A stretch of DNA of 64,000 bases from Paenibacillus oenotherae (GCF_019443105.1 NZ_JAHZIJ010000004.1:186001-250000), one strand, 5' to 3'. Counted from the first letter of the stretch, positions 7,908-17,761 are shown. Made by a program: numbers and translations. Notes: generated from the sequence alone by a model not told the origin.

Positions 7908-10900
7908 TCAGTCAATCATATCAAGCTGACGCAGCGTACGAATCAATACGACCGCCGCCTGCGCGCGTGTTGTTGCACCCTGGGGACTAAATGCATCCTC
8001 GTCTATGCCTGTCATGATCTGAAGCTTCACCATCAAGCGAACATCCTCCAGATAAGACGCGTTCACGCTCTCGATATCCTTGTATCCGTCCAGACTCGCA
8101 TATTCCTCGATAATCGGCTCTTCATGAATGACAATCGCCGCAGCCAGTATACTCGCCATTTCTTCGCGGGTGAGCGGCTGATCGGGCTTGAAGCTGCTGC
8201 CGCTCGCGAAACGTAACAATCCTAGCTCCTTTGCGGCTGACACAGCTTCAAAATACCATGCATCCGGAGCTACATCATTATAAAATCCGCTTCCGTAAGT
8301 GGCGGATCCCCGTGTCAAAGTCCGCACGAGCATCGCTGTAAACTCTGCTCGCGTTATGACTCGATCGGGGTCAAACTGCCCTCCGCCGGTTCCTTCAACT
8401 AATCTTTTGGCTGCAGCAAGCTCTACCGTGGATTCGCTCCAATGCCTCTCCACATCGGCAAAGCTCACCGCATTTGCCGCAGCAATATACACACTGTTTG
8501 TATAAGAACGGATGGCAGCATACGATACGCCGTCTTGCTTCAGCATCTTCGCGGGGACAAACTCAAGCTTCTTCGTCGCCTCATGATATCGGAACGCCCC
8601 CCATAGCTTTGGCAATCCGGCGGTGTTGTTCGGAAGCGGAATCCATCTCGTCAGCGGCTTTTCGAACTTGTCTGCCGTCCCGATCGCAAGGCCAGTCTTC
8701 GTATGGACGATATCGATGCGGAAATCCACAATCGGCCCCAGCACTTGGCCGTTCGGCAATGCGTTCGCGATCCCGGCTTGCACGTTCTTGTCGCCGGATT
8801 TATCGGCCAACGTAATTCTAAAGCTGATATCCCCCGCTTGAAGCTTGTTCTTCGCAAGCAATTCCGGCAGCTCAGGAATAAGCAATGCCAGATTGGCCGG
8901 TACTTGATAGCTGCCATATGGCGTCTTGATTACTACGTAAAAGTCGGCATTTCTTACGGCAAAATCCGTTAAAATAGCCGCCGGAATACCGACAACAACC
9001 ACACCGTCTGTCGGCACAGCTTCAGCTTCAAGTGTGACAAACGGCTTCCCGGTATCGATGCCGGAAGGGTCCAGCTCCCGGCCGTTCAAATCGATAACAG
9101 GCTTGCCCGTGACAGGCTCGTTCACGACCGGCGCTGATCCGCCGCCTCCAGTATAGGGCGGCGCTGAAACAGGTGCCTCCCGGGATATGACGACCTTGTA
9201 CGTCCTTGACGAGCCATCCTGTGCCGTCACAAGGATGGAAACTGCATTGTTACCCACGTTAAGCGGCTGCGATGCGGATGCAGCGCCGCTTGTCACCGGC
9301 ACGCCATTCACGGTCACTGCCGCGTTGCCATCCGCGACCGCCGGCGTTACTGTAATGCCGCTTACGCTATTTCCTACGTTCGCCGTGTAACTGGTTGTTC
9401 CCGACCCGAATGACGGGCTCAGCGTACCGTTCGACAGCGTTAATCCGCTCAAATTCACATTGCTGCTAGCCGCTCGCGTTACCGTTACCGTGTACGTCTT
9501 CGCCGTGCCGTCCTCTGTTCTGACGAGGATCGAAATCTCATTGTCCCCCACGTTCAGCGGAAGTGAAAAGGCTGCTGTGCCGCTCGACATTACAAAGGGT
9601 CCGTTGATGGGCGTACCAGCGCCATTGTAGACGCTCGCCGTCGTTGCAGCCCTGCCGGCATCAGACATTCCCATCGTTACCGTGACGCTATTGGCGCTAT
9701 TGCCCACACTTGCCGTATAGCTAGTTGTGTCCGGTTCAAACGCTGGGCTCAGTGTTCCGCCCGACAGCGTTAATCCGCTCAAATCTGCACTGCTGCTTGC
9801 CGCTCGTGTTACCATTACTGTGTACATCCTTGTCGAGCCGTCCTGCGCCTTCACAAGGATCGAAATCTCATTGTTCCCCACATTCAGCGGCAGCGATGGA
9901 GAAGCTGCACCGCTCGTCAATGCGTGCGGGCCGCTCACTCGCGTTCCGCTGCCATCATATACGCTTGCCGTGACGGAGGCGCTTGCGGCATCCGACAATG
10001 CCGTCGTTACCGTGACACTGCTCACACGATGCCCCACGTTCGCCGTGTAAGTACCCGCAAACGCCGGAACCAGCGTTCCGCTCGACAGCGTCAAATTGCT
10101 CAAATCCGCATTGCTGCTCGCTCCTCGTGTCACAGCAACCGTATATGTCCTGGTCGTTCCATCCTCTGCCGTGACCACGATTGTAATTGTATTATTCCCC
10201 ACGCCGAGCGGCAGAGATGGAGATGCCGTCCCGCTCGTTACAATATTGGGTCCGCTTACTAACGATCCGCTGCTGCTGTAGAGACTGACCGTGACCGTGG
10301 CATGGTCCGTATCTGACACCATCGGCGTCACCGTGACACTGCTCACCTGATAATCTACGCTCGTCTTGAACGTATCCGGTATGAACGATGGAATTAATGT
10401 GCCGCTCGACAGCGTCAAATCGCTCAAATCCGCATTGCTGCTCGCCGCTCGTGTTACCGTGACGGTGTACGTCTTCAACGTCCCATCCTCTGCCGTGACC
10501 TGCACCTCAATCGTATTACTCCCCACGTTGAGCGGCAGCGCTGCGGAGGCAGCGCCGCTTGCCGTCGGCACGCCATTCACAGTCACTTCCGCGCTGCCGT
10601 CCGCGACCGTCGGCGTTACAGCAATGCCGCTCACAGCATTTCCAACGCTCGCCGTATAACTGGTTATTCCCGATCCGAACGACGGACTTAGCGTGCCATT
10701 CGACAGCGTCAGCCCGCTCAAGTCCGCATTCGCGCTTATCGTTCTCGTTACATTTATCGTGTATGTCTTCGTCGTTGTTTCATCCTGCGCCGTCACAACG
10801 ATCGTAATCTCGCTGCTTCCCACGTTTAGCGGAATCGGATGAGATGCCGCACCATTCGTCACTGCCGTCCCGTTCACCTTCACGTTAGCCAAAGGATCAG

Positions 10901-12452
10901 CCATAGTCGGAGTTACCGTAATCGCACTCTGACTTGCGTCCACTGAGTAGCTCGTCGTATTCGAAGCGAACGCCGGGCTTAGCGTGCCGCTCGACAGTGA
11001 TAGCTGACTCAAATTCGCATTACTGCTCCGCAATCGTTCTATCGTTATCGTGTATGTCTTCGTCGTTACACCATCCTCAGCCAAGACCGCCAACGTAATC
11101 GTATTATCCCCTACATCCAGGTTGATGTCTCCTGACTGGGCTCCGCTTGCGACACTCTCGCCGTTCACCTTCACCGTCATGAAGGAATCCGCCGTCGTCG
11201 GCGTAACGCGAATACTGCTCACGCCATTAACGACACTCGCTGTATAGTCGGTCGTGCCGGATGCAAACACCGGGCTTAGCGTACCGCTAGACAGCGTGAT
11301 ATTGCTTAAGCTCGCATCGCTCGAAGGGATATATGGCAATTGCTTGCGTATCGCATAGTTGTATTTATCAGCGATGTACAGGTTGCCGCTGCTATCCACC
11401 ACTAATCCGCTCGGAGAGTCTATTTCTGCAAGCATACCCGGCCCGCCGTCTCCCGAATAATTAGCAGCACCCGTCCCCACTAATGTCGTAATATTGCCAT
11501 TCGGGTTCACTTTCCTTATCCGGTTGTTGTCCGTATCGGCGATATACAGGTTTCCGCTGCCGTCAACCGTTACGCCTTCCGGCTCATTCAATTGTGCGCT
11601 AACGGCCGGTCCTCCATCTCCGGAATAACCATCGACTCCCGACGACCCAGCCACTGTGCTCATTATCCCGCTCGTATCTACTTTCCTTATCCTGTTGTTG
11701 TATGTATCGGCGATATATAGATTTCCGTGACTATCCGCCGCCACTGCGTCCGGGTAATATAATCTTGCCGTAATTGCCGACCCGCCGTCTCCCGAAAAAC
11801 CGCTATCATCAGATCCCGCTACCGTAGTGATTATGCCGTCAGCATCTACCTTCCGAATCCTATGATTGGATGTATCGGCGATATACAGATTTCCTTCGCT
11901 GTCTACGGCTACCCCGCCAGGACTGCTTAGCTGAGCCGCAACGGCAAGACCTCCATCGCCCGAATAATCATTCCCTCCCGTTCCCGCAATCGTGGAAATA
12001 ATGCCGCTCGTGTCTACCTTCCGTATTCTGTTGTTATACTTATCGGCGATATACAAATTGCCTTCAACGTCCACAGCCACTCCTGACGGACTGCGCAGTT
12101 GTGCGCTAGTAGCGAGATCTCCGTCTCCTGAATAATCATAGCCTCCCGACCCAGCCACTGTAATAATCGACCCATTCGTTAATACTTTTCTTATCTTGTT
12201 GTTACCTGTATCGGCGATATACAGATTCCCGCTGCCGTCTACCGCTACAGCTGATGCACCTGATAATTCAGCATCGACGGCCGCTCCTCCATCGCCCGAA
12301 TCACCATACTCTCCTCCCGCAACGGTATAGATCTCTCCTCCGGTCCCTGCATACGCACGTTCGCTGCCATATGGCATTAATCCTGATAATAGCCCGAAAA
12401 CGAGTATACAAACTACCAATAGCGCCGTCCTGCGACGAAAATTGAACTCCAT
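7908..12452 (-). CDS. Large secreted surface protein: NHL repeats, cadherin-like beta-sandwich repeats and three SLH domains
   Basis: A 1514-residue exported protein. The start is the ATG at 12452, with GGAGGGG upstream and a typical signal peptide (basic FRRR, hydrophobic core, cleavage near AYA-GT). Six NHL-type repeats (about residues 37-370) share the pattern GVAVDSEGNLYIADTxNxRIRKV, each with a SGDGG loop, and should fold as a beta-propeller. Seven cadherin-like repeats follow (about 375-1080), each starting with LSxLTLSxGTLSPxF. A proline/glycine hinge (APPYTGGGGSAP) leads to an unassigned domain, and three SLH domains occupy about the last 190 residues and should anchor it non-covalently to the cell-wall polymer. 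It is probably an adhesion or scaffold protein. It is divergent from a two-component system that may control it. Confidence 0.85.
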   Translation of the reverse strand: MEFNFRRRTALLVVCILVFGLLSGLMPYGSERAYAGTGGEIYTVAGGEYGDSGDGGAAVDAELSGASAVAVDGSGNLYIADTGNNKIRKVLTNGSIITVAGSGGYDYSGDGDLATSAQLRSPSGVAVDVEGNLYIADKYNNRIRKVDTSGIISTIAGTGGNDYSGDGGLAVAAQLSSPGGVAVDSEGNLYIADTSNHRIRKVDADGIITTVAGSDDSGFSGDGGSAITARLYYPDAVAADSHGNLYIADTYNNRIRKVDTSGIMSTVAGSSGVDGYSGDGGPAVSAQLNEPEGVTVDGSGNLYIADTDNNRIRKVNPNGNITTLVGTGAANYSGDGGPGMLAEIDSPSGLVVDSSGNLYIADKYNYAIRKQLPYIPSSDASLSNITLSSGTLSPVFASGTTDYTASVVNGVSSIRVTPTTADSFMTVKVNGESVASGAQSGDINLDVGDNTITLAVLAEDGVTTKTYTITIERLRSSNANLSQLSLSSGTLSPAFASNTTSYSVDASQSAITVTPTMADPLANVKVNGTAVTNGAASHPIPLNVGSSEITIVVTAQDETTTKTYTINVTRTISANADLSGLTLSNGTLSPSFGSGITSYTASVGNAVSGIAVTPTVADGSAEVTVNGVPTASGAASAALPLNVGSNTIEVQVTAEDGTLKTYTVTVTRAASSNADLSDLTLSSGTLIPSFIPDTFKTSVDYQVSSVTVTPMVSDTDHATVTVSLYSSSGSLVSGPNIVTSGTASPSLPLGVGNNTITIVVTAEDGTTRTYTVAVTRGASSNADLSNLTLSSGTLVPAFAGTYTANVGHRVSSVTVTTALSDAASASVTASVYDGSGTRVSGPHALTSGAASPSLPLNVGNNEISILVKAQDGSTRMYTVMVTRAASSSADLSGLTLSGGTLSPAFEPDTTSYTASVGNSANSVTVTMGMSDAGRAATTASVYNGAGTPINGPFVMSSGTAAFSLPLNVGDNEISILVRTEDGTAKTYTVTVTRAASSNVNLSGLTLSNGTLSPSFGSGTTSYTANVGNSVSGITVTPAVADGNAAVTVNGVPVTSGAASASQPLNVGNNAVSILVTAQDGSSRTYKVVISREAPVSAPPYTGGGGSAPVVNEPVTGKPVIDLNGRELDPSGIDTGKPFVTLEAEAVPTDGVVVVGIPAAILTDFAVRNADFYVVIKTPYGSYQVPANLALLIPELPELLAKNKLQAGDISFRITLADKSGDKNVQAGIANALPNGQVLGPIVDFRIDIVHTKTGLAIGTADKFEKPLTRWIPLPNNTAGLPKLWGAFRYHEATKKLEFVPAKMLKQDGVSYAAIRSYTNSVYIAAANAVSFADVERHWSESTVELAAAKRLVEGTGGGQFDPDRVITRAEFTAMLVRTLTRGSATYGSGFYNDVAPDAWYFEAVSAAKELGLLRFASGSSFKPDQPLTREEMASILAAAIVIHEEPIIEEYASLDGYKDIESVNASYLEDVRLMVKLQIMTGIDEDAFSPQGATTRAQAAVVLIRTLRQLDMID

Positions 12453-12586
12453 CGTTGTTCTTTCCCCTCCATCTCTGATGTAACGATTCAAATGAATGCC
12501 ATGTTTCCAACTGAAGTGCTGTTAACGCCTGTTTCAGGTTCACTTCCATGTGAAGAGAATTATATCAACTGTTCATTCTGCCGACT

Positions 12587-12602
12587 CTTAATGTAATCTT
12601 AA
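12587..12602. promoter_or_regulatory. Predicted response-regulator binding site (11-bp direct repeat)
   Basis: CTTAA at 12587-12591 and again at 12598-12602, exactly one helical turn apart, the usual arrangement for OmpR/PhoB-type dimers. It lies between the divergent surface-protein gene and the response-regulator gene. The 10-mer AATCTTAAAG at 12595-12604 recurs at 14860-14869 in front of the second SLH gene. Binding itself is inferred. Confidence 0.45.
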
Positions 12603-12697
12603 AGGATTCAATACTAGCGTCGTTCAAATGACAAATTGCAGAGCAGACATGTTATGATCGAGTTAATCTAAAATATTTTGGCGGTGACAACAATCAT

Positions 12698-13384
12698 ATG
12701 GAACGAATACTCATAGTTGACGATGACCCGCAAATTCGTGAAGTGATTCGCACTCATATCGAGCAATCCGGCATGCATGCGCTCGAAGCCGAGTCCGGGC
12801 GACAAGCGATTGAGCAGTTGGAATCCGAACAGGTGGATATCATCATACTTGACCTCATGATGGATGATCGCGACGGATTCGAGGTGCTGCGCTACTTGCA
12901 TACTCGCAGATTGGACATCATGACTATCGTGGTCAGCGCAAGAAGACAGGAACAAGATAAGATCACCACGCTTGGACTCGGGGCAGACGATTATATGACG
13001 AAGCCCTTTAGTCCAATGGAGCTAATGGCCCGCATTCAAGCCGTTCTGCGCAGACGGTATCCTAAATCCAGTCATTCCTCTTTAGTCCTTCGTCTGAGCC
13101 CTATGATTCTGGATATCGATAACTATACGCTGCTCATCTATAACGAGAAGATTTCCTTAACGATGATAGAGAACGGGCTGATGCAGCTCTTCATGCAGAA
13201 TCCTGACCGCGTCATGACAAAGATCGAAATCTATCAACAGGTCTGGCAGCATGAACGGTACGATGATAATAACCTGAGCGTATATATAAGCAGGCTGCGC
13301 AAACAATTGGAACAGGCTCAATCCTCTTGGGAAATTCAAACGGTACGCGGCGTTGGTTACCGATTAACGGGGGCTGGAATATGA
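12698..13384 (+). CDS. OmpR/PhoB-family response regulator
   Basis: A 228-residue protein. The receiver domain (1-120) has the acidic pocket D8-D10, phospho-acceptor D52 in IIILDLMMDD, and the conserved K in MTKPFSP. The C-terminal winged helix (about 130-225) has the LTMIENGLMQLF and SVYISRLRKQLE...VRGVGYRL blocks typical of OmpR-type effectors. It should bind direct repeats as a dimer once phosphorylated by the kinase encoded immediately downstream (ATGA overlap). Its likely targets are the flanking surface-protein genes, judged by shared CTTAA-N6-CTTAA sites. A TATGAT at 12653-12658 could be a -10 box. Confidence 0.9.
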   Translation: MERILIVDDDPQIREVIRTHIEQSGMHALEAESGRQAIEQLESEQVDIIILDLMMDDRDGFEVLRYLHTRRLDIMTIVVSARRQEQDKITTLGLGADDYMTKPFSPMELMARIQAVLRRRYPKSSHSSLVLRLSPMILDIDNYTLLIYNEKISLTMIENGLMQLFMQNPDRVMTKIEIYQQVWQHERYDDNNLSVYISRLRKQLEQAQSSWEIQTVRGVGYRLTGAGI

Positions 13385-14784
13385 AATTGCGCACCAAGCT
13401 ATGGCTGTCCCTTGTGCTTAGCGTTGCATTGAGTATGGTGCTGTTCGGCTTTACGACTGTCTGGATCGGGAAGGCGGCGAATAAAGGGTACGCGTTATTC
13501 GAGTTAAATCCACTCGCCCAATCCATTGTTGATTCTATTGAGGAACAGCCTGAATTCGGGAGAGACGCACTGGAACAAACCTTGGATCGCGCGCACGCAG
13601 AGCACCCTGCCATTCGATGGGTGTGGCTGGACGATCAAGGCCAATCCATTTATGATACGGCAGGGCTTAATCCGACATTTACATTCCATGACTTGGCGAT
13701 GCTGATGCAGAATATGCCCGAGAAATACTTATCGGAAGACGAGGTTCATGTTCTCACGCCCTCGACCAAGAACGGACAATCACATTTCCTGCTTCTTAGC
13801 ATACCCGCCTCCGCGATGAAGCAAGGCGAGGTTTATTTTCTCATTCGTACGTTGAAATCGTTGCTCTCCTTGGTTATTCCGCTTCTTCTGTCGTTCTCAT
13901 TGCCTTCACTGGTAGCCTTATGGTTGTTCTCATCCTTGAATAAAAGAATTCGCAGACTTAACCATGCCCTGAATGAGCTGAATATCCAGAGCGATTCTCC
14001 CCTTGTAGAGCTGACCGATACATCCAAAGACGAGCTTGGCCAGCTGACGAAGCATTATAATTCCATGGCGCGGCGGATTCGATCTCAATTCGCGGAAATT
14101 CAGCAGTTCGAGAGCAAGCGCAAGCTTCTGCTATCCAATCTGTCGCATGATCTGCGAACGCCTCTGACGACGATGCTCGGCTGTGCCGAAATGATTCGCA
14201 CCGGCAATTATAAGGATCAAATTGAACTCCAGACCAGAGCCAAAATCATTCTTCAACGCTGCAGATATATGGATAAATTGCTGGATCAAATGCTGGATAT
14301 CTCGCGCCAGGATGCGGATAATCTGACCATTCACTTGGCGGATCATAATCTATCCGAGATCGTTCGCAAAATCGCGGTCGAATATATCATGATACTCGAC
14401 GGCGATCAGATTCTGCTCGATGTCGATGCCCCGGATGAGGATATTCATATCTCTATCGATGCTCCTCTTATGGAAAGGGCACTGCGCAATCTGCTCGATA
14501 ATGCAATTCGGTACGGGAAAGATGGACGGTACCTCGGCATCTGGCTGACAGCGGATGATCAATCCGTGAATATAATCGTGAAGGATAAAGGAAGAGGTAT
14601 TCCTCCGGAGCATCAAGCGCATATTTTCGAACGCTTTTACCGGGTAGATGGCGGAAGAAAGGGAGAAGGATTGGGGATTGGCCTCGCTATTGTCAAGGAC
14701 ATCGCCCTTGCCCATCAGGGCAATGTGGAGATGAGCAGTACACCGAACGTGGAAACGGTGTTTCGGATCAAACTGCCTCGTTAA
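13381..14784 (+). CDS. Membrane sensor histidine kinase, partner of the preceding regulator
   Basis: 467 residues from the ATG at 13381, which overlaps the regulator stop (ATGA), implying coupled translation. Membrane segments lie at about 8-30 and 165-190, enclosing a sensor domain of about 130 residues outside the cell. A HAMP region follows, then the HisKA box SNLSHDLRTPLTTMLG with the phospho-acceptor His. The ATPase domain has the N-box LRNLLDNAIRYG, G1 DKGRGIPPEH, F-box HIFERFYR and G2 GLGIGLAIVK. The signal is unknown. The setting between two SLH genes suggests a cell-envelope stimulus. Confidence 0.9.
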   Translation: MKLRTKLWLSLVLSVALSMVLFGFTTVWIGKAANKGYALFELNPLAQSIVDSIEEQPEFGRDALEQTLDRAHAEHPAIRWVWLDDQGQSIYDTAGLNPTFTFHDLAMLMQNMPEKYLSEDEVHVLTPSTKNGQSHFLLLSIPASAMKQGEVYFLIRTLKSLLSLVIPLLLSFSLPSLVALWLFSSLNKRIRRLNHALNELNIQSDSPLVELTDTSKDELGQLTKHYNSMARRIRSQFAEIQQFESKRKLLLSNLSHDLRTPLTTMLGCAEMIRTGNYKDQIELQTRAKIILQRCRYMDKLLDQMLDISRQDADNLTIHLADHNLSEIVRKIAVEYIMILDGDQILLDVDAPDEDIHISIDAPLMERALRNLLDNAIRYGKDGRYLGIWLTADDQSVNIIVKDKGRGIPPEHQAHIFERFYRVDGGRKGEGLGIGLAIVKDIALAHQGNVEMSSTPNVETVFRIKLPR

Positions 14785-14862
14785 AAAAGACGCTTCCATC
14801 TCCACAAATACTGTTACATCAGGCTGCCTTCATTTTAGTGAAGGCGAGGCATCAAGCGCAAT

Positions 14863-14878
14863 CTTAAAGTTTTCTTTA
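14863..14878 (+). promoter_or_regulatory. Predicted response-regulator binding site upstream of the second SLH gene
   Basis: CTTAA at 14863-14867 and CTTTA at 14874-14878, with the same 11-bp period as the site at 12587-12602 and the same flanking 10-mer AATCTTAAAG. It lies 77-92 bases before the ATG at 14955. Confidence 0.45.
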
Positions 14879-14954
14879 TGTTTCATAGATGGACTAATCT
14901 ACCATGATAAAATTGAAGGAGGAAAATCGATATCATACTTCAGGGGGACAAACG

Positions 14955-16841
14955 ATGAGGAAAAAAATTGTCGGATTATTGATGGCAGTGCTGCTGTGCT
15001 TTCATTTTTCCATCAGCTTTGTAGCAGCCGCTACGAAGACTTCAGCCGACTTTACGGACTTGAAGGATCTGGATGCAGCAACGAAAGCCAAGTTCGACGC
15101 GATGATCTCCGCTGGTGTATTCAACGGTGTGAGCGATAGCAAATTCGGTATCAAGGAAGAGATGAACAGAGCTCAATTCGCTAAGGTTGCAGCATTGATT
15201 TTCGGTTTGAAGGTGGATACGGACTTAAAAATGTCTTCATTCAAAGACGTCAAAGCCGATGATCTTGCGAATGGATATGCGTTGCCGTACATTGAGGCGG
15301 TGAAAGCAGCAGGGATTACGGATGGCTACGGCAATGGGATTTACAATCCTGCCGGTAAGGTGACGAAGGAGCAGCTCGCGACGTTCCTTGTTCGTGGACT
15401 CGACATGAACGAGGAAGCCAAGGCAACGCCAGGCGTGAATGATTCTACTGTATCTAACTGGGCGGAGGGATATGTCGCCTTGGCGTTGAAACTAAAATTG
15501 TTGGACAACGGAGCGGACGGAAAGTTCGGCGGTCAAGCCAACGCCACGCGTGCTCTGCTTCTTACGGGCGCATACGAAGCCAAGGGGCAATACGTAGCAC
15601 AGGTAGAACAGAAGAAGAAAGAGGACGAAGAGAAGAAAAAAGAGGAAGAACAGAAGAAGAAGGAAGAAGAGAAGAAGAAGGAAGAAGAAAAGCCGACAAC
15701 CGATACAACAAGCACGCCGAACGTTACGACCCCTGTACAGATTCTCGCAACACCGACAGCCAATCCTGCAAGCGGAGCTGTCGTGTCAGGTACGCAAGTA
15801 TCGCTTAGCGCAACGGGTGGCGCAACAATCTACTATACGACAGATGGCAGCACGCCGACGAGGACGAATGGCCTCGTATATAGCGTTCCGATCGTAGTGA
15901 ATAGCGCAATGACGGTCAAGGCTCTTGCGGTACAAAATGGCATGAGAGACAGTGACATCATGTCAGTGTCGTACACGATTAGCGTGCAGAAATCGGCACT
16001 AGATTGGATCAATGAAGTATCGGCTTCGGGTGAATGGGACAATGTTGATGCAATGACTTTTGCCAATGCAGGAATTACGGGCGTCACCACATCCAATGTA
16101 TCAGCTGTTAAAGCCGCGCTGGACGCGGACGGAACGGCCCCGTGGACAGTTTCGGAAATTCAAGCCATCGTCAATGCAGTTATCGACGATATTACGAAGC
16201 AAGCGGCACTAGATTTGATCCATGCTGCATCGGCTTCGGGTGAATGGGACAATGTTGATGCAATGACTTTTGCCAATGCGGGAATTACGGGCGTAACCAC
16301 ATCCAATGTATCAGCTGTTAAAGCCGCGCTGGACGCGGACGGAACGGCCCCGTGGACAGTTTCGGAAATTCAAGCCATCGTCAATGCAGTTATCGACGAT
16401 ATTACGAAGCAAGCGGCACTAGATTTGATCCATGCTGCATCGGCTTCGGGTGAATGGACCAATGTTGATGCAATGACTTTTGCCACTGCTGGTATTACGG
16501 ATGTCACATCAGATAACCTATCCGCCGTCCAATACTATTTGGAAACCAGTGCAACGCCACTTCCAAGAACATTAGCTCAAATTCAAGCGATTGTTGTTGA
16601 GACTATTCAAGGAATGATGGTAGATGCAATCTATGCTTATTTGAATCCTTACGGTGGAGGATCTGCCCCTGACGAAGAAGTATTCAATCTTGCTGGAATA
16701 ACCGGAGTGACAGCTTCGAACTTAAGTGATATCTTAGATGCCCTTGTATTTGCCTATCAGGATTCCAGAAGCAATCCTTTTGGAACACCTATGTCTACTA
16801 AACAAGATATTCAGGACGTTGTTGACCTTTACTTATTATAA
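14955..16841 (+). CDS. SLH-anchored surface protein with chitobiase-C-like domain and 70-residue tandem repeats
   Basis: 628 residues from the ATG at 14955 (AGGGGG upstream). A signal peptide (MRKKIVGLLMAVLLC..., cleavage near VAAA) is followed by three SLH domains (about 35-215). A highly charged KKKEEE linker (about 218-250) looks helical. A domain resembling the chitobiase/hexosaminidase C-terminal fold (about 258-345) has the motif ATIYYTTDGSTPT. Three tandem repeats of 70 residues follow (SGEWDNVDAMTFANAGITGV...) with a degenerate fourth near the end. The first two repeats are almost identical in DNA, pointing to recent duplication or gene conversion. It is probably an S-layer-associated or adhesive protein. 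It lies downstream of the two-component genes, separated by a possible shared control site. Confidence 0.85.
   Translation: MRKKIVGLLMAVLLCFHFSISFVAAATKTSADFTDLKDLDAATKAKFDAMISAGVFNGVSDSKFGIKEEMNRAQFAKVAALIFGLKVDTDLKMSSFKDVKADDLANGYALPYIEAVKAAGITDGYGNGIYNPAGKVTKEQLATFLVRGLDMNEEAKATPGVNDSTVSNWAEGYVALALKLKLLDNGADGKFGGQANATRALLLTGAYEAKGQYVAQVEQKKKEDEEKKKEEEQKKKEEEKKKEEEKPTTDTTSTPNVTTPVQILATPTANPASGAVVSGTQVSLSATGGATIYYTTDGSTPTRTNGLVYSVPIVVNSAMTVKALAVQNGMRDSDIMSVSYTISVQKSALDWINEVSASGEWDNVDAMTFANAGITGVTTSNVSAVKAALDADGTAPWTVSEIQAIVNAVIDDITKQAALDLIHAASASGEWDNVDAMTFANAGITGVTTSNVSAVKAALDADGTAPWTVSEIQAIVNAVIDDITKQAALDLIHAASASGEWTNVDAMTFATAGITDVTSDNLSAVQYYLETSATPLPRTLAQIQAIVVETIQGMMVDAIYAYLNPYGGGSAPDEEVFNLAGITGVTASNLSDILDALVFAYQDSRSNPFGTPMSTKQDIQDVVDLYLL
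15996..16625 (+). repeat. 210-bp in-frame tandem repeats within the SLH protein gene
   Basis: Units begin with GGCACTAGATT at 15996, 16206 and 16416, a period of exactly 210 bases (70 codons). Units 1 and 2 differ at only a few positions; unit 3 diverges after about 90 bases. The length and near-identity make copy number likely to vary between strains. Confidence 0.8.
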
Positions 16842-16938
16842 GGATTAAGGAAGGTCATAATCGTAACACTGCTAAGGGTTCGCACATTCAATCTTGAGTT
16901 CAGGGCAGCTCTCGAACGAAAATATGATTTAAACTAGC

Positions 16939-16982
16939 ACAATAGCGGTGTAAGGGAGGTTATCCCTTCACCGCTATTGTTT
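16939..16982. terminator. Two-way intrinsic terminator between convergent genes
   Basis: ACAATAGCGGTG (16939-16950) pairs with CACCGCTATTGT (16969-16980), extended by AAGGGA/TCCCTT. It is followed by TT on the plus strand. It separates the SLH gene from the convergent response regulator at 17036. Confidence 0.75.
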
Positions 16983-17035
16983 AATGCATTCGAGCTTTAG
17001 GTTTTAGTGGGGTGACAGTGCCACCAACCTTAACG

Positions 17036-17761
17036 CTATGTTCGCGCTTGCAACGCACTTCTGGCAACCAGCATATATCCGGCCCCTCGAATCGTAATGA
17101 TTCTCTCAGGATTGGCAGGGTCAGCCTCGATTTTTTTGCGTAAATTACTGATGTGTACAGCGACCGTTCTCGTATCCTCCAGACTCTCCATTCCCCAGAT
17201 GAGCTGAAACAACGCATCACTACTAACGACACGATTCACGTTTTGTGCCATATAGGACAGTAGACTGAACTCTTTTTTCGATAAAAAGATGGTTTCACTA
17301 CCCATGTTGACAGACTGTGCGTAGAAATCCAGCGTCAAACCCGGTAACTCCAGCAGTTGTTCCCTTCTGCCCGCCGACACCCTGCGAAGATGAGCCTTAA
17401 TCTTGGCCATGAGTACTCCCGGACTGAACGGCTTCGTCACATAATCGTCGCCGCCATAGGATAATGCTTTGATTTTTACCTCGTCTTCCTCACGGCTGCT
17501 CAGAAACACGATCGGCGCATTCGTGTAGCTGCGTGCGTTCATGCACCAATCAATGCCGTTTTCATTAGCCAGCATTACATCCAGTACAATCAAATCTGGC
17601 TCGAAAGACGCAAGCAGCTTCATGGCTTCTGTTCCGCTATGACTGTAGGAGAATATGAAACCCTCCCTCTCGCAATACACCTGAACAATCTCGCATATAT
17701 GGGGATCATCATCGACGATCATTATTTTGTGCGTGTCCACCACACCGTCACCTTCCTTCAT
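17036..17761 (-). CDS. OmpR/PhoB-family response regulator of the second two-component system
   Basis: 241 residues. The receiver domain has the acidic pair in MIVDDDPH, the phospho-acceptor Asp in LIVLDVMLANENG, and K in YVTKPFSP. The winged-helix output domain has LSKKEFSLLSYMAQNVNRVVS and AVHISNLRKKIE...IRGAGYML. The frame starts 14 bases inside the upstream kinase gene; a GTG seven codons later (VVDTHK) is an alternative start. It works with the 7TM-DISM kinase encoded just upstream; targets are unknown. Confidence 0.88.
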   Translation of the reverse strand: MKEGDGVVDTHKIMIVDDDPHICEIVQVYCEREGFIFSYSHSGTEAMKLLASFEPDLIVLDVMLANENGIDWCMNARSYTNAPIVFLSSREEDEVKIKALSYGGDDYVTKPFSPGVLMAKIKAHLRRVSAGRREQLLELPGLTLDFYAQSVNMGSETIFLSKKEFSLLSYMAQNVNRVVSSDALFQLIWGMESLEDTRTVAVHISNLRKKIEADPANPERIITIRGAGYMLVARSALQART

